From NCBI GenBank assembly GCA_030374735.1, contig JASCIV010000009.1, forward strand, positions 1 through 64,000: 64,000 nucleotides of DNA. The letters run 5' to 3'. Below the pieces are notes generated by a model that had not been told where the DNA came from, made no database searches, and saw nothing but the letters and a program-made list of their open reading frames with translations. This DNA comes from Gracilaria caudata. Its lineage: Eukaryota > Rhodophyta > Florideophyceae > Gracilariales > Gracilariaceae. A program made the translations under genes and the position numbers. Positions 1-8,954 of this stretch are shown here, piece by piece (position 1 is the stretch's first letter; each line of letters starts with the position of its first letter).

Positions 1-1
1 C

Positions 2-295
2 AACGACTATTGGGAGTATTTCGCCCCAGATCACAAACTCCACTTTTCGGCTGATAAAACCGTCAAGAATCTCAACACACCAAACTATATTAGAAAAGTC
101 ACGGAGAAGATCATGGAGAACTTGAGATGTTTGGATGCAGCCCCTTCCGTTGAAATGCAGGAAATTACATCTATACTCTACTGTTGTGACGACGAGGATG
201 AGCTTGATTCCGATCAAAGAAACATTTCGGATGAGAAACAAGTAGACGGAGAATTTTTTGACGACGAGTCGGACCATGGAATGGATTGGAGCTGA
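2..295 (+). CDS. Class I histone deacetylase (RPD3/HDAC1-like), C-terminal fragment
   Basis: The window opens inside this gene; the frame runs from base 2 to TGA at 293-295. The translation begins NDYWEYFAPDHKLH and continues through LNTPNYIRKV, MENLRCL and APSVEMQEI. This is the end of the deacetylase fold of class I HDACs (human HDAC1/2, yeast Rpd3), which remove acetyl groups from histone lysines in nuclear corepressor complexes. It then ends in a short acidic tail (DDEDELDSD, FDDESDHG), also typical of the class. The zinc-binding and catalytic residues lie upstream, outside the window, so activity cannot be judged. Similarity to the HDAC1 C-terminus is close enough that I regard the family call as firm. 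Confidence 0.9.
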   Translation, partial: NDYWEYFAPDHKLHFSADKTVKNLNTPNYIRKVTEKIMENLRCLDAAPSVEMQEITSILYCCDDEDELDSDQRNISDEKQVDGEFFDDESDHGMDWS

Positions 296-634
296 ACTAT
301 TGGTTCCTTTGCCCTGTAGTATCAAAAGTTAGGAGCATTATTCCAAACTGCTTCTATCTGTATAACAGTTAAACTAGGGATTCGCAGTCGTCTAGTTTTG
401 GTTGAACCGCCCCTATGGATAGAGTTACCCTTCAGCCTGTCCAGTTGACTTAAAATATACCCTGGCGGAGGGTCGTAAATCAATGAATCCTTGAGGTGAA
501 GTACTTTTCGCAGGACAAGCACGTATCTCGAACGAGTCAAAGCGTAGACACTTCTGATATTGGTAACCGTATAGTTCCTTTCATGATGTTGTTACAGTCT
601 TTGGGACGTTTCGCTTTGACTCACGAAGAAAATA
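296..634. other. Intergenic, convergent (HDAC / ERCC1)
   Basis: This 339-bp stretch lies between two converging genes and should hold both 3' untranslated regions. I see no gene, repeat or structured element. A 72-residue open frame on the minus strand (322-540) has no recognisable similarity. Confidence 0.6.
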
Positions 635-1429
635 TTAACTGACATCCTCATCTGGGGTTTCTTCAATCTCTTGCCAATCTCCTTTGAAAGGTTGGTGCAA
701 CGCTTGGTACAGTCTTGCCACCTTACGCTCGCCAATACCAGGACATTGTCTCAGCTCTTCTCGTGATGCGGAGGAAATATCACGAAAACTGCCAAACGTA
801 AACGCAAGAGTGGTAACGTCAGTGCGATTGACACCTCTGACGGAACTCAGAGCGGCATGAAGTCTGGAAGAATAATCATCGGCAATGCGCTCCTGAATAA
901 GCTCTGGTCCCTTGCCGTCATAACTGCGAAACGTTTCCAGGTAACGAGCGGCCTCGCGCTGACAACCGGCGCAAATGAGCGTCATTTGATTGATGAGACA
1001 CATCTTGGTCAACTCTCGAAGACAGGCGCTATGATCAGCAATATCGACAAGAACAAGGAGAAGGCGCAGTTTGAAATGTGTACCAAGCGTACGAACGCGT
1101 TTATATATGTACTCTGGATGTAATTTGTGGAACTGCAAAGAAAGATATAGAGCGCATGTTGTTGGACCGCACACGAAATCCGCGGCTATGTTGTAGTTTG
1201 GCTCCTTTCGTACATGGCGGATATGGCGCAGCATAGGATTTGCCAACTGCTTGGTGTGTACGAGAAGCGCGACTTTAGAGCGCGCGTGTGCTAACGCAGC
1301 TGCAATGTTGGAAGAATTTGCCTCTGATCTCAGGCGCTTTGGAGGGTTGAGCAGCGCGCTGTTCCATTGTTTGGTTGAGTTTTCGTCCGCACCGTGTGTT
1401 GCGGAACGTTTGAAGGGTGTCTCAGACAT
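635..1429 (-). CDS. ERCC1: DNA excision repair protein ERCC1
   Basis: A single-exon gene of 264 residues (human ERCC1 has 297). ERCC1/Rad10 is the non-catalytic partner of XPF/Rad1. The heterodimer cuts 5' of bulky lesions in nucleotide excision repair and acts in crosslink repair. The central domain (about residues 55-180) reads LANPMLRHIRHV, ADFVCGPTTCALYLSLQFH and LHPEYIYKRV, then RYLETFRSY, closely matching the ERCC1 nuclease-like domain that lacks the catalytic ERKxxxD motif. The C-terminus (about 200-252) carries the double helix-hairpin-helix used to bind XPF and DNA, including VNRTDVTTLAFTFGS and LRQCPGIGERKVARLYQALHQPF. The start is the ATG before SETPFKRS; the first 50 residues are not conserved. 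It converges on the HDAC gene and diverges from the Sec16 gene. Confidence 0.93.
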   Translation of the reverse strand: MSETPFKRSATHGADENSTKQWNSALLNPPKRLRSEANSSNIAAALAHARSKVALLVHTKQLANPMLRHIRHVRKEPNYNIAADFVCGPTTCALYLSLQFHKLHPEYIYKRVRTLGTHFKLRLLLVLVDIADHSACLRELTKMCLINQMTLICAGCQREAARYLETFRSYDGKGPELIQERIADDYSSRLHAALSSVRGVNRTDVTTLAFTFGSFRDISSASREELRQCPGIGERKVARLYQALHQPFKGDWQEIEETPDEDVS

Positions 1430-2206
1430 CTTGTAAGAAGGAAGCGAAGGAATTCAACTCGAGATGTGGTGTTGCGGATGGCGCAGGTGCGTGTGGAGCG
1501 GGCAGCGTATTTGTCTGTCTGGTGCAGTCTTGACTGTGTGGATCTTGCGAGGAAGATGGAGTTTGTCACAGGTGCGTGTAACGCTTTACGCAGGGTGTGT
1601 GTGGTATTGGGATACAAACACTGTTCTACGGATTATGCAAGTTTCGGCTCGTTCATTGCGTCGTTCGCTGTCACCCCGCCAGGTTTGGGAACTTCTTCGC
1701 TCATCCGTTTTATCAGAGAACAAACAAACAAACTGGAGTCGGGTGATTCAACAAGAGACGGCGTACAGTGTGGCAAACCACGTTATCAACATTTTGCGGC
1801 AGGAGAAACAAGGCTAACTCAGCTCTCACGGGCTGTCCGACAGCGAATCAACTTCGCCTTCGACATGGGCGCTGTCGAAGGCGAAGTTGATTGGCAGCAA
1901 AAGAGAAGGCGTTAATTTAAATGCCATTTAAGCTAAGATGAACAGAAGAGGCCAATAAGCACACTGCTGGCTCATCACAAGCCGTACTCGTTCAAGAACT
2001 ATAATGCTTTACACCGCTGCGGCATGTGAACCCTTTGTAGATTGCTCCTTCAACAATGGCAGTAGCCCTCTTAACCTTCGAAGCACGCCAGAGTTCCATC
2101 CATCGACTTCTCAGCCCAGTAACACGCCTCCTCCGAGATACGACGTGCTCTAACTTCTATCCGCACATCTCAACGTCACGCCCATTGACTCTTTAACTGA
2201 TACCTC
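1430..2206. other. Divergent intergenic region (ERCC1 / Sec16)
   Basis: This 777-bp region must hold the promoters of the two divergent genes. Open frames on the plus strand (1394-1915 and 1464-1817) show no family similarity and overlap the start of ERCC1, so I do not call them. The notable content is a perfect 20-bp inverted repeat at 1846-1892, listed separately. Confidence 0.6.
1846..1892. repeat. Perfect 20-bp inverted repeat (stem-loop)
   Basis: Left arm 1846-1865 (AATCAACTTCGCCTTCGACA) and right arm 1873-1892 are exact reverse complements, separated by a 7-nt loop (TGGGCGC). The stem is 50% GC and would fold stably as DNA cruciform or RNA. It lies about 315 bp upstream of the Sec16 start. 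No protein or RNA family is recognised; a solo palindrome, a small inverted-repeat element or a regulatory hairpin are all possible. Confidence 0.85.
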
Positions 2207-5200
2207 ATGAAAGGAGCTCGCCGCACACGACACCGTCAGGGCGCTGGCTTTGCTGATCTAATGGCAGTTCCGCACCAACCTAGGAGGGGCGTCATCACTG
2301 GCATGTCTCGTTTACAGCAGCAGTCAAGCACAAATACACCTAATGCCACAGCCCAAACCACCCCGAGCAGCTCCACTCCCTCCACCCCGCGTCCGTCCCC
2401 GGCAGATGAGGATTGGGACAGTCTTCTTAATATTTCTCCTCGCCGTCGTATATCTCCCGTTAAGTCGACTCTCGGCTCGCGTTCCAGGCCAGGCTCAACC
2501 AGCATGGATTCTATTCCACCGCGAACCCCAAAAGTTTCCTCCCTTAAGCTAAGCTCCTCACGTCAATCCATGCCTCCGATGACGTCTCCAGCTCCAGCAA
2601 CACCCACTGAACCACCTCAACTACCGCCAACTTCACAGCGAGAGGAACCAAAACCGACTCAGCCCGCGAAGTTCACCCCAGCGCCAGTTCCGTCCTTTCT
2701 AGCTGGCTGGGAGGGTAACGACGGCTGGGGTGATGACCCTTTAGACGATAGTGATCCAGAAATCGACGATGACGCTTGGGGGGACTGGGGGGATACTACC
2801 GAAGTCTCTATTCCAGAAGCGACCACTGATCCCGTAGTTAGCGAAGCGGCGCCTAGTCCCACCCCTCAGCCGGGTGCTTCGCCAATCATGGCGAGTCAAG
2901 AGCCTGTGGCAGTCGATGCCGCGAGGCAATCAAACGACGTGGGTGATGTTGATGCTAACTGCGCTATCCCAGAAAAGCCACAACACCAAAGCTCTCCATT
3001 CAACTTGGAGATATCTGCCGCCGCTGAAGACGGCCTACAGCCGTCAGAACAAAAAGAAATGGAGTCAGAGGCACAGTTTAATGTTTCTATGTTTGGCGAG
3101 GCAGAGAAGTCAGTTATTGATCAAGGTCCTCCAGTACACGCGGAAAACGATGGAACATGGAGACAATGGGAAGAATTCGACTCATCTTCGCAGCCAACCA
3201 CTTGTGTTGGGGTCGCTGCTAGTTTTGATGAACCGATAGAACCTGCATCAGTTAAGCAATCCGTGCAGCCTGATCATGGTCGCTTGGAAGACGCGATTGA
3301 AGCCTCATCCGCATTTGGAGGGTTAGATCCTGTTCAGCAGGACGAAACAAAAGAACTGAGAGAAATATCGACACAGAAAGTGGAGGACTGTACCACCGAA
3401 GAGGATAATATTAATGAAAATGTTGTTGTACGGGACGAATTTCTTGATAAGCAAACCCATGTAGTTCCTCGAGAACCTGAGGGACAACTAGGCGAGTCCG
3501 AAGAGCGCAGCAGCGATAACGCGATTGATGGCGGGCCCTGGGGAGAGTGGGGGGATCTTGGAAACGCATCGGTAACTGCAAGGGTTAGTTCTACCTCCGT
3601 GGGGACTGCAGAGGAGGAAAGCAAGCTTAGTTGTCCAGATGCAATACACACAACGACTTCTGCATCCACAGGGGAAGACGGAGGGAGAAGTTCTGATATA
3701 CACTCGCACCTGACGGACGGGGTGAGCAGTATCGATCGACGCCCAGTTGATGATAGTACACAAGTTATTCCAGAAACCCAGAAGGTGGGTGAGGTTGGTG
3801 ATTTTGACAAGTTTAACAGTGAAGCATTCAATGTGGCATTTGGGGCTGAGGATCCCAATGGTGACGAACTTCAACCCGTGGAAGAAACTGGTGAAGTGAA
3901 GGCTGACGAGAGTACGTGGGGAGAGTGGGTGGACATTGGTGACTTTCCTTCTGTGGAAAGGTCAAACGACATCGTCGTGGGCGAGGTTGCGGAGAAAGTG
4001 AAAGAGTCTAGTCCTCCCGCGTTCAGTTTCCCAGAGGAGCAAGAAGCAAAGACCGCACTTGCGACTGGCGATGACACAGAGCAAGAAATGTCCGAACGAC
4101 GAGAAGCAGAGGCTCATTCGCAGAACAAATCACATTTTTCTACCGGGGAAGAAACGAATATCACGACACCAATGCCCGCATCTGGCGAACCTGATTTGAC
4201 ATGTTTTGGTGTTGATGAGGATCGTGGAAGGAACCACATGGACGACAGTTTTGAATTTTTGGGTGAAAGCACAGAACCTGCAAGAGACGAATGGGCAGGA
4301 TGGGGAGGTTTTGAAGAGACCCCACAGGATGTTTCTATACTCCATGAGCCTCAGGAACAGCAGGCAAGATCGAACTACCCCGGAGACAGCGTTCATCAAT
4401 TGAGTTACCCGGGTATTGCAACAGATACACAATCCCTGCCCGTGATAACGAATGAGGCAAATGAAATTGGAAGTAGACATTCCTCAAGGGCAGTTGGGTA
4501 TGAAGATACTTCTACTCAGGCGTTCACAGAAGCCGGTTTTGAAACATCTGCTTACGCACCGAACAAAACATTTGGCAAGAGCGAGGGTACGAGCGAGTAT
4601 ATAGAATCCGGACTATATGAAAGCGAACATGTCCCAGGAAAAACTGAAGATATTGATCATGTAGATGAGTCTTATCCGGCCAACCAGCCCGGAACATCGA
4701 ATTTTGCAGATGAATCTGACTTTCAAGTGTATGCCCCCAGACCCGGGCAAGTGTCATCTTCCTTTGCTCGGGGAGACGAAGACTCAAGCACGCCTGTCGG
4801 AAATGAGGGTACATCTCTACACCCAACAGATGCCTTAACTCCGTTTTCCGAAGACCTGAAGCAACCGACAAACTTGGCAGCGAAAGAATCTCACACTGAC
4901 AACTCAAATCCAACTCAGTTTTCGTCGACCACGTCCGACATTCCAGAGGAACGGACTCACCTGTGCAAACCATTACCTGAAGCACAAAAGGTTCTTCATT
5001 CATTTGAATCACAACAAACATCTGCACCAGATGAGGCTCAATTTTCGGGGGCCAACTACGCACCAAGGCAGAGTTTTCCGGCTATACCGAGAGAGCATGG
5101 GGTGAAGAGAAGTATGCCCTTTATTGAACCTTTCCCAACCCCACCTCATCAACTAGGGTCACCTTTGCAAAGAACCGGGGAAACCGAAAATCCGTACGTC

Positions 5201-8200
5201 AGGAATGAATCATACACCGTTACGCCATACCAACCTGCACCAAATGGCTCCTCAGCTTCCTTCTGGGAACAATTTGATGTGGGTCAGCAACATGGGGAAA
5301 CTTCTATAGACGGTGGCGTTACCGTGTCCAACGAAGCTCACGCGGCCGAGCTCAGCTTTCAATCCTATCAACCGGTTCAGAATGATTCCTTGCAAGGCTA
5401 TCAGGACTCTGCGAAGCTCGACCCTGCGAGGGCTCCTGCCCCTCTGGAAGCTTCCGTATGTAATGCTTATGCGTTTGAGGACTACCGAAACTACAGTGCT
5501 TCAGCGCAGGTCATCCCGGAGACGCAGAAGGACAGTGCTTACCTGGATACCTCCATGTTCTCCTATCCTTTCTCTATAATGGATACGAATCCTTCTGGTG
5601 ATATGATTCATCCCGGACCGCGACCTATTGTTTCGTGGAGCTTCGCTGGATCATTTGTGACCGTGTTTCCTAATGCTCAAGGCGATCAGTTGGATAGTGC
5701 TTCTTTGAATGAGAACAATCAGAGCAGTTCCGGCCACTGTGTCCAGGTCTTTGACTTAAACCCACTCGGTGCGGAAGGTACAAATGATGATTGGATTGCG
5801 GCCGCGGAAGCAGTCGAACCTCTAACCTATCCGGTTCAAGCCACGGAACTACAATCGTATGCTAAGATGTGCGACGAACTGTCTCAACTCTCGGCTGGAC
5901 TAAGTGGTTCAGCAGCCGAAAGTCGCGCGGCTTTATGGCGCGTACTAGCGCTTCTTTGTCGCACGCGAGGTACAGAATGGAAAAGATCAGCAAGTCGCGC
6001 AGTTTGCGGTCCAACGAGTGTCCCTCTGTTTGGAAACAAAACTGAAGCATCTACAGCTTCGAAACAAATTGATGGAGGTTCAACAGGTTCTTTGCCTAAG
6101 GTATCTGAAGTCGGCGACAGAGATGTAACGAATGAAGTAGAGCGACTGCTCACGGAGGGAAAGGGTATTGATGCCGTGAACTACGCTAGAACTTCTGGGC
6201 TTTGGTCCCTAGCTCTAATTCTTGCAGGTATGATTGACAGAAAGCTTTACACATCAGTTCTTTGTGACTTCGCTAAGGGTACCTTGCATGAAGGGTCTGC
6301 GCTACAAACTCTTTGTTTCTCCCTGTCAGAAAATGACTCGGAGATAACCCGGCGGATTACTTCACCTGCGGGACTCACAGAATGGAGAAAAAACATCGGA
6401 ATACTTCTTACGAGTGCCGCATCAATCTCGGCAGACAAGGAGAAGAGCAAACGGTTTATGTCTCTTATTGACCAAGTGGGAGATGCCCTTATTGCTCAAA
6501 ATCATGACATCGTCGGATCCCATGTATGTTATCTTGTTTCAGGGCGCCTGGACTCTCTAGATCGAAACAAAATATCTCTCCTGGGTGCATATCCGAACAT
6601 AGCCCCTGGACGTCCGAAGTCGTTTGGATCTCCAGCTGCTATACTGCAATCAGTGGTCTTCGAGGCAACACTTAATGTTCGCAGTAGAAAAACGTGTCCT
6701 CATCTCCTACCATTTCGATTGTTGCTTGCGCTTGAGATAGCATCGATGGGACGAGCTGAGGTTGCGCTGGCGCATTGCAACTCAATCTCCAAGGAAGTTC
6801 GGGCGATATTCGAGTCGGGGAATTACGTTGCAGCACAGATGTTTACGCCTCCGTTCTTGTCATGTTTAGAATCTTTTGAACAACAACTTCGAACGCATCT
6901 AGGAGTACAAGAGAAAGGTGAGAAATTGACCAGATTATCGGCCCTCGGGAAGTCCTTGTCGTCCGTTTTTGCACGCGGTTTGAAGGACAAGACTGAAACG
7001 CAATCATCTCAGGAGCATGGAGACCAAAGCCTGATGGCTGGTTCGCATTCGTTTGCACCTACGCATGGAGGGCATAATCGTCTTTATTCCTCTTCGGATC
7101 ACGTTCAGGCCGGCCAACCACCGCATCTCTCGCTTGATTCCCAACGTGCAAATGTATTTAATCCAGTGCAGGTTTCCCAGTTCACCAACCAGTCGAGTGA
7201 CGCCTTAGATCAATCTGGAAAGAAAGAAAAGAGTGGAAAGGAGAAATGGAACGACCTTGTACAGAAAACTGTTGGGCTTATTGCTCCTGCGGACTACGAT
7301 TTATCTCCTCCACCGCCTTCACGTGTACCACCACCCGCATTCATGGGACAAGGACAGCCCTCAGCATTTGGTCTTGATGGTGGAGCTGGAGCCAGAGCGC
7401 CTGGACAAAATCTTGTGCCAAGCCACATGCGATCAGCTTCAGTTGGTGCTCTTCCGAGTGAATACTTGAATAGTTCTCAATTCGTGGACAACGGCGATGT
7501 AACAACTGGACAGCGAGTTCAATCATTCGAAGACAGACGGCAGATCAGCATTCCCCAACTCGATGCCTCGTTTGCAAAGGCAGAACAAACCCTATTTAAT
7601 GGTGTTCCTGTGCAAAAGGCTACTAGAGAACAGAAGAGCGATGCGCTTGTTCATCGACGATCTGCATCAGATATGACACTGCAATCTCAAACCTCGGAGA
7701 AGAAACCTCCGCTACACCCAAAGAAACCTACAAGAGCATCAAAACAGACAGATACGTCCACCGAAAAACCACAGGCAAAGAAGGGATGGAGGGAACGCCT
7801 GCGAGAAAAGTTGACTGCAGCCTTCAGTGGACCTCCAAAAGCCCATATGGGAGAGGAAAACAAGTTCGTTTTCGATAAGCAACGAGGTCGATGGGTGATT
7901 GAAGGAGAGGATCCAGAGGAAGAGGAAGACGTTCCACCACCGCCTCCAGATGATGATAACATGTTTGGTAGTGAAGGAGGCAACGTTCAGAATAGCGCCA
8001 GCTATGATCCACTTCCAAATCATTTCAACAGCCGTCAGAACACCACCGCTCTCATGCGCTCTCACAGTGCTCAAGACGCTCATGACATGAACAGCTACAA
8101 CACTTCTAACTCCCATGATCAACTATCGACCTCCTTTAATCCCTTGTCTTCATATCCTGGCTCCCTTGATAATGGTATTGGTGGAGATGATGGAAGCGCC

Positions 8201-8686
8201 ACTTCCGTTGCCTCGGCTGCAAGTGCTCCTGTACCATACTCTGTTGCTCCGTCCTTTACTACATCCTCAGCGGGAAATAACAACAAGTACAGAGCAAGTG
8301 GAGGACGTCGCCCCAATAGAAGAGCCTATGTGGATACTTTTAACAAAGGAAGGCCCGCTTCGACTGTGTCGGCAATTCCGACGCCCGCGAGACCAGCAGT
8401 TCCAGCGTTTGGAGGCGTAACTTCCGCAACCGGAGGTGGATATAAGATATTCACACCAACCCCTGTACCGTCCGTGAGTACCGGAAACTCGGACACAGGA
8501 CGTGAAGCAAATTCGTCTACGAGTATCGTGGAGACAAGTGACCAAATGACTACTACTGGCTCAGAAGTTTCGTCCACTCAGCAAGCACCAACGACAAATT
8601 CCTCCCATAGCGATGCCCTACCTCCGAAGCCGCCGAGTTTTAGGCCAAGCTTAGGATTAGGTAGGCAGCCTCGAATGATGGCATGA
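2207..8686 (+). CDS. SEC16: Sec16-like ER exit site scaffold protein
   Basis: A single-exon gene of 2159 residues, near the size of yeast Sec16 and human SEC16A. Sec16 organises COPII budding at ER exit sites, binding Sec13 and Sec23. The first ~1250 residues are disordered, acidic and Ser/Pro-rich. The conserved central domain (about 1300-1550) is helical and includes VERLLTEGKGIDAVNYA, SGLWSLALILA and GSALQTLCFS; in the family this part binds Sec13. Near residue 1860 comes the conserved C-terminal signature: GWRERLREKL, then FVFDKQRGRWV, then an acidic and proline-rich stretch. The N-terminal half carries five W-x-x-W cores at a nearly constant ~126-residue spacing, and the octapeptide QVIPETQK twice, both unusual. 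The start is the first ATG of the frame. Confidence 0.88.
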   Translation: MKGARRTRHRQGAGFADLMAVPHQPRRGVITGMSRLQQQSSTNTPNATAQTTPSSSTPSTPRPSPADEDWDSLLNISPRRRISPVKSTLGSRSRPGSTSMDSIPPRTPKVSSLKLSSSRQSMPPMTSPAPATPTEPPQLPPTSQREEPKPTQPAKFTPAPVPSFLAGWEGNDGWGDDPLDDSDPEIDDDAWGDWGDTTEVSIPEATTDPVVSEAAPSPTPQPGASPIMASQEPVAVDAARQSNDVGDVDANCAIPEKPQHQSSPFNLEISAAAEDGLQPSEQKEMESEAQFNVSMFGEAEKSVIDQGPPVHAENDGTWRQWEEFDSSSQPTTCVGVAASFDEPIEPASVKQSVQPDHGRLEDAIEASSAFGGLDPVQQDETKELREISTQKVEDCTTEEDNINENVVVRDEFLDKQTHVVPREPEGQLGESEERSSDNAIDGGPWGEWGDLGNASVTARVSSTSVGTAEEESKLSCPDAIHTTTSASTGEDGGRSSDIHSHLTDGVSSIDRRPVDDSTQVIPETQKVGEVGDFDKFNSEAFNVAFGAEDPNGDELQPVEETGEVKADESTWGEWVDIGDFPSVERSNDIVVGEVAEKVKESSPPAFSFPEEQEAKTALATGDDTEQEMSERREAEAHSQNKSHFSTGEETNITTPMPASGEPDLTCFGVDEDRGRNHMDDSFEFLGESTEPARDEWAGWGGFEETPQDVSILHEPQEQQARSNYPGDSVHQLSYPGIATDTQSLPVITNEANEIGSRHSSRAVGYEDTSTQAFTEAGFETSAYAPNKTFGKSEGTSEYIESGLYESEHVPGKTEDIDHVDESYPANQPGTSNFADESDFQVYAPRPGQVSSSFARGDEDSSTPVGNEGTSLHPTDALTPFSEDLKQPTNLAAKESHTDNSNPTQFSSTTSDIPEERTHLCKPLPEAQKVLHSFESQQTSAPDEAQFSGANYAPRQSFPAIPREHGVKRSMPFIEPFPTPPHQLGSPLQRTGETENPYVRNESYTVTPYQPAPNGSSASFWEQFDVGQQHGETSIDGGVTVSNEAHAAELSFQSYQPVQNDSLQGYQDSAKLDPARAPAPLEASVCNAYAFEDYRNYSASAQVIPETQKDSAYLDTSMFSYPFSIMDTNPSGDMIHPGPRPIVSWSFAGSFVTVFPNAQGDQLDSASLNENNQSSSGHCVQVFDLNPLGAEGTNDDWIAAAEAVEPLTYPVQATELQSYAKMCDELSQLSAGLSGSAAESRAALWRVLALLCRTRGTEWKRSASRAVCGPTSVPLFGNKTEASTASKQIDGGSTGSLPKVSEVGDRDVTNEVERLLTEGKGIDAVNYARTSGLWSLALILAGMIDRKLYTSVLCDFAKGTLHEGSALQTLCFSLSENDSEITRRITSPAGLTEWRKNIGILLTSAASISADKEKSKRFMSLIDQVGDALIAQNHDIVGSHVCYLVSGRLDSLDRNKISLLGAYPNIAPGRPKSFGSPAAILQSVVFEATLNVRSRKTCPHLLPFRLLLALEIASMGRAEVALAHCNSISKEVRAIFESGNYVAAQMFTPPFLSCLESFEQQLRTHLGVQEKGEKLTRLSALGKSLSSVFARGLKDKTETQSSQEHGDQSLMAGSHSFAPTHGGHNRLYSSSDHVQAGQPPHLSLDSQRANVFNPVQVSQFTNQSSDALDQSGKKEKSGKEKWNDLVQKTVGLIAPADYDLSPPPPSRVPPPAFMGQGQPSAFGLDGGAGARAPGQNLVPSHMRSASVGALPSEYLNSSQFVDNGDVTTGQRVQSFEDRRQISIPQLDASFAKAEQTLFNGVPVQKATREQKSDALVHRRSASDMTLQSQTSEKKPPLHPKKPTRASKQTDTSTEKPQAKKGWRERLREKLTAAFSGPPKAHMGEENKFVFDKQRGRWVIEGEDPEEEEDVPPPPPDDDNMFGSEGGNVQNSASYDPLPNHFNSRQNTTALMRSHSAQDAHDMNSYNTSNSHDQLSTSFNPLSSYPGSLDNGIGGDDGSATSVASAASAPVPYSVAPSFTTSSAGNNNKYRASGGRRPNRRAYVDTFNKGRPASTVSAIPTPARPAVPAFGGVTSATGGGYKIFTPTPVPSVSTGNSDTGREANSSTSIVETSDQMTTTGSEVSSTQQAPTTNSSHSDALPPKPPSFRPSLGLGRQPRMMA
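2770..4330 (+). repeat. Five ~126-residue degenerate repeats within Sec16
   Basis: Acidic W-x-x-W cores begin at residues 191 (AWGDWGD), 318 (TWRQWEEFD), 445 (PWGEWGDLG), 571 (TWGEWVDIGD) and 696 (EWAGWGGFEE), which is codons at 2777, 3158, 3539, 3917 and 4292. The spacings are 127, 127, 126 and 125 residues. Upstream of three of these cores lies a second similarity: EAQFNVSMFGE, EAFNVAFGAE and DSFEFLGES. The DNA is not recognisably repeated, so the units are old. Function is unknown; the cores look like linear docking motifs. Confidence 0.65.
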
Positions 8687-8954
8687 TCCCATCGTGTTCT
8701 TCGAGACCAGTGAATTAATACAATTAGGGCCTTTTATACAAACTATCGATCAGATGTCAAATACGCTTTATGTATGATACTTCCATTATTGGAAGTTTGT
8801 CATCGTGATGTAAATGGGCGCATGCGATCCGCTTTCGCGTGGTGTGCCTGTCTTCACTTTCTCTTAGGGAAGCGAGACGGATCTGCGGTCGGGTCTCCAA
8901 CGGAGGCCAGCATCTTTCAGGTTCTTTCAGGTAATGAAAATTCTCTTGATCATG

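Noticed and set aside
1394..1915. Plus-strand frames of 173 and 117 codons upstream of Sec16
   Set aside because: They overlap the start of ERCC1, are in conflict with each other, show no family similarity, and one runs through the 20-bp inverted repeat.
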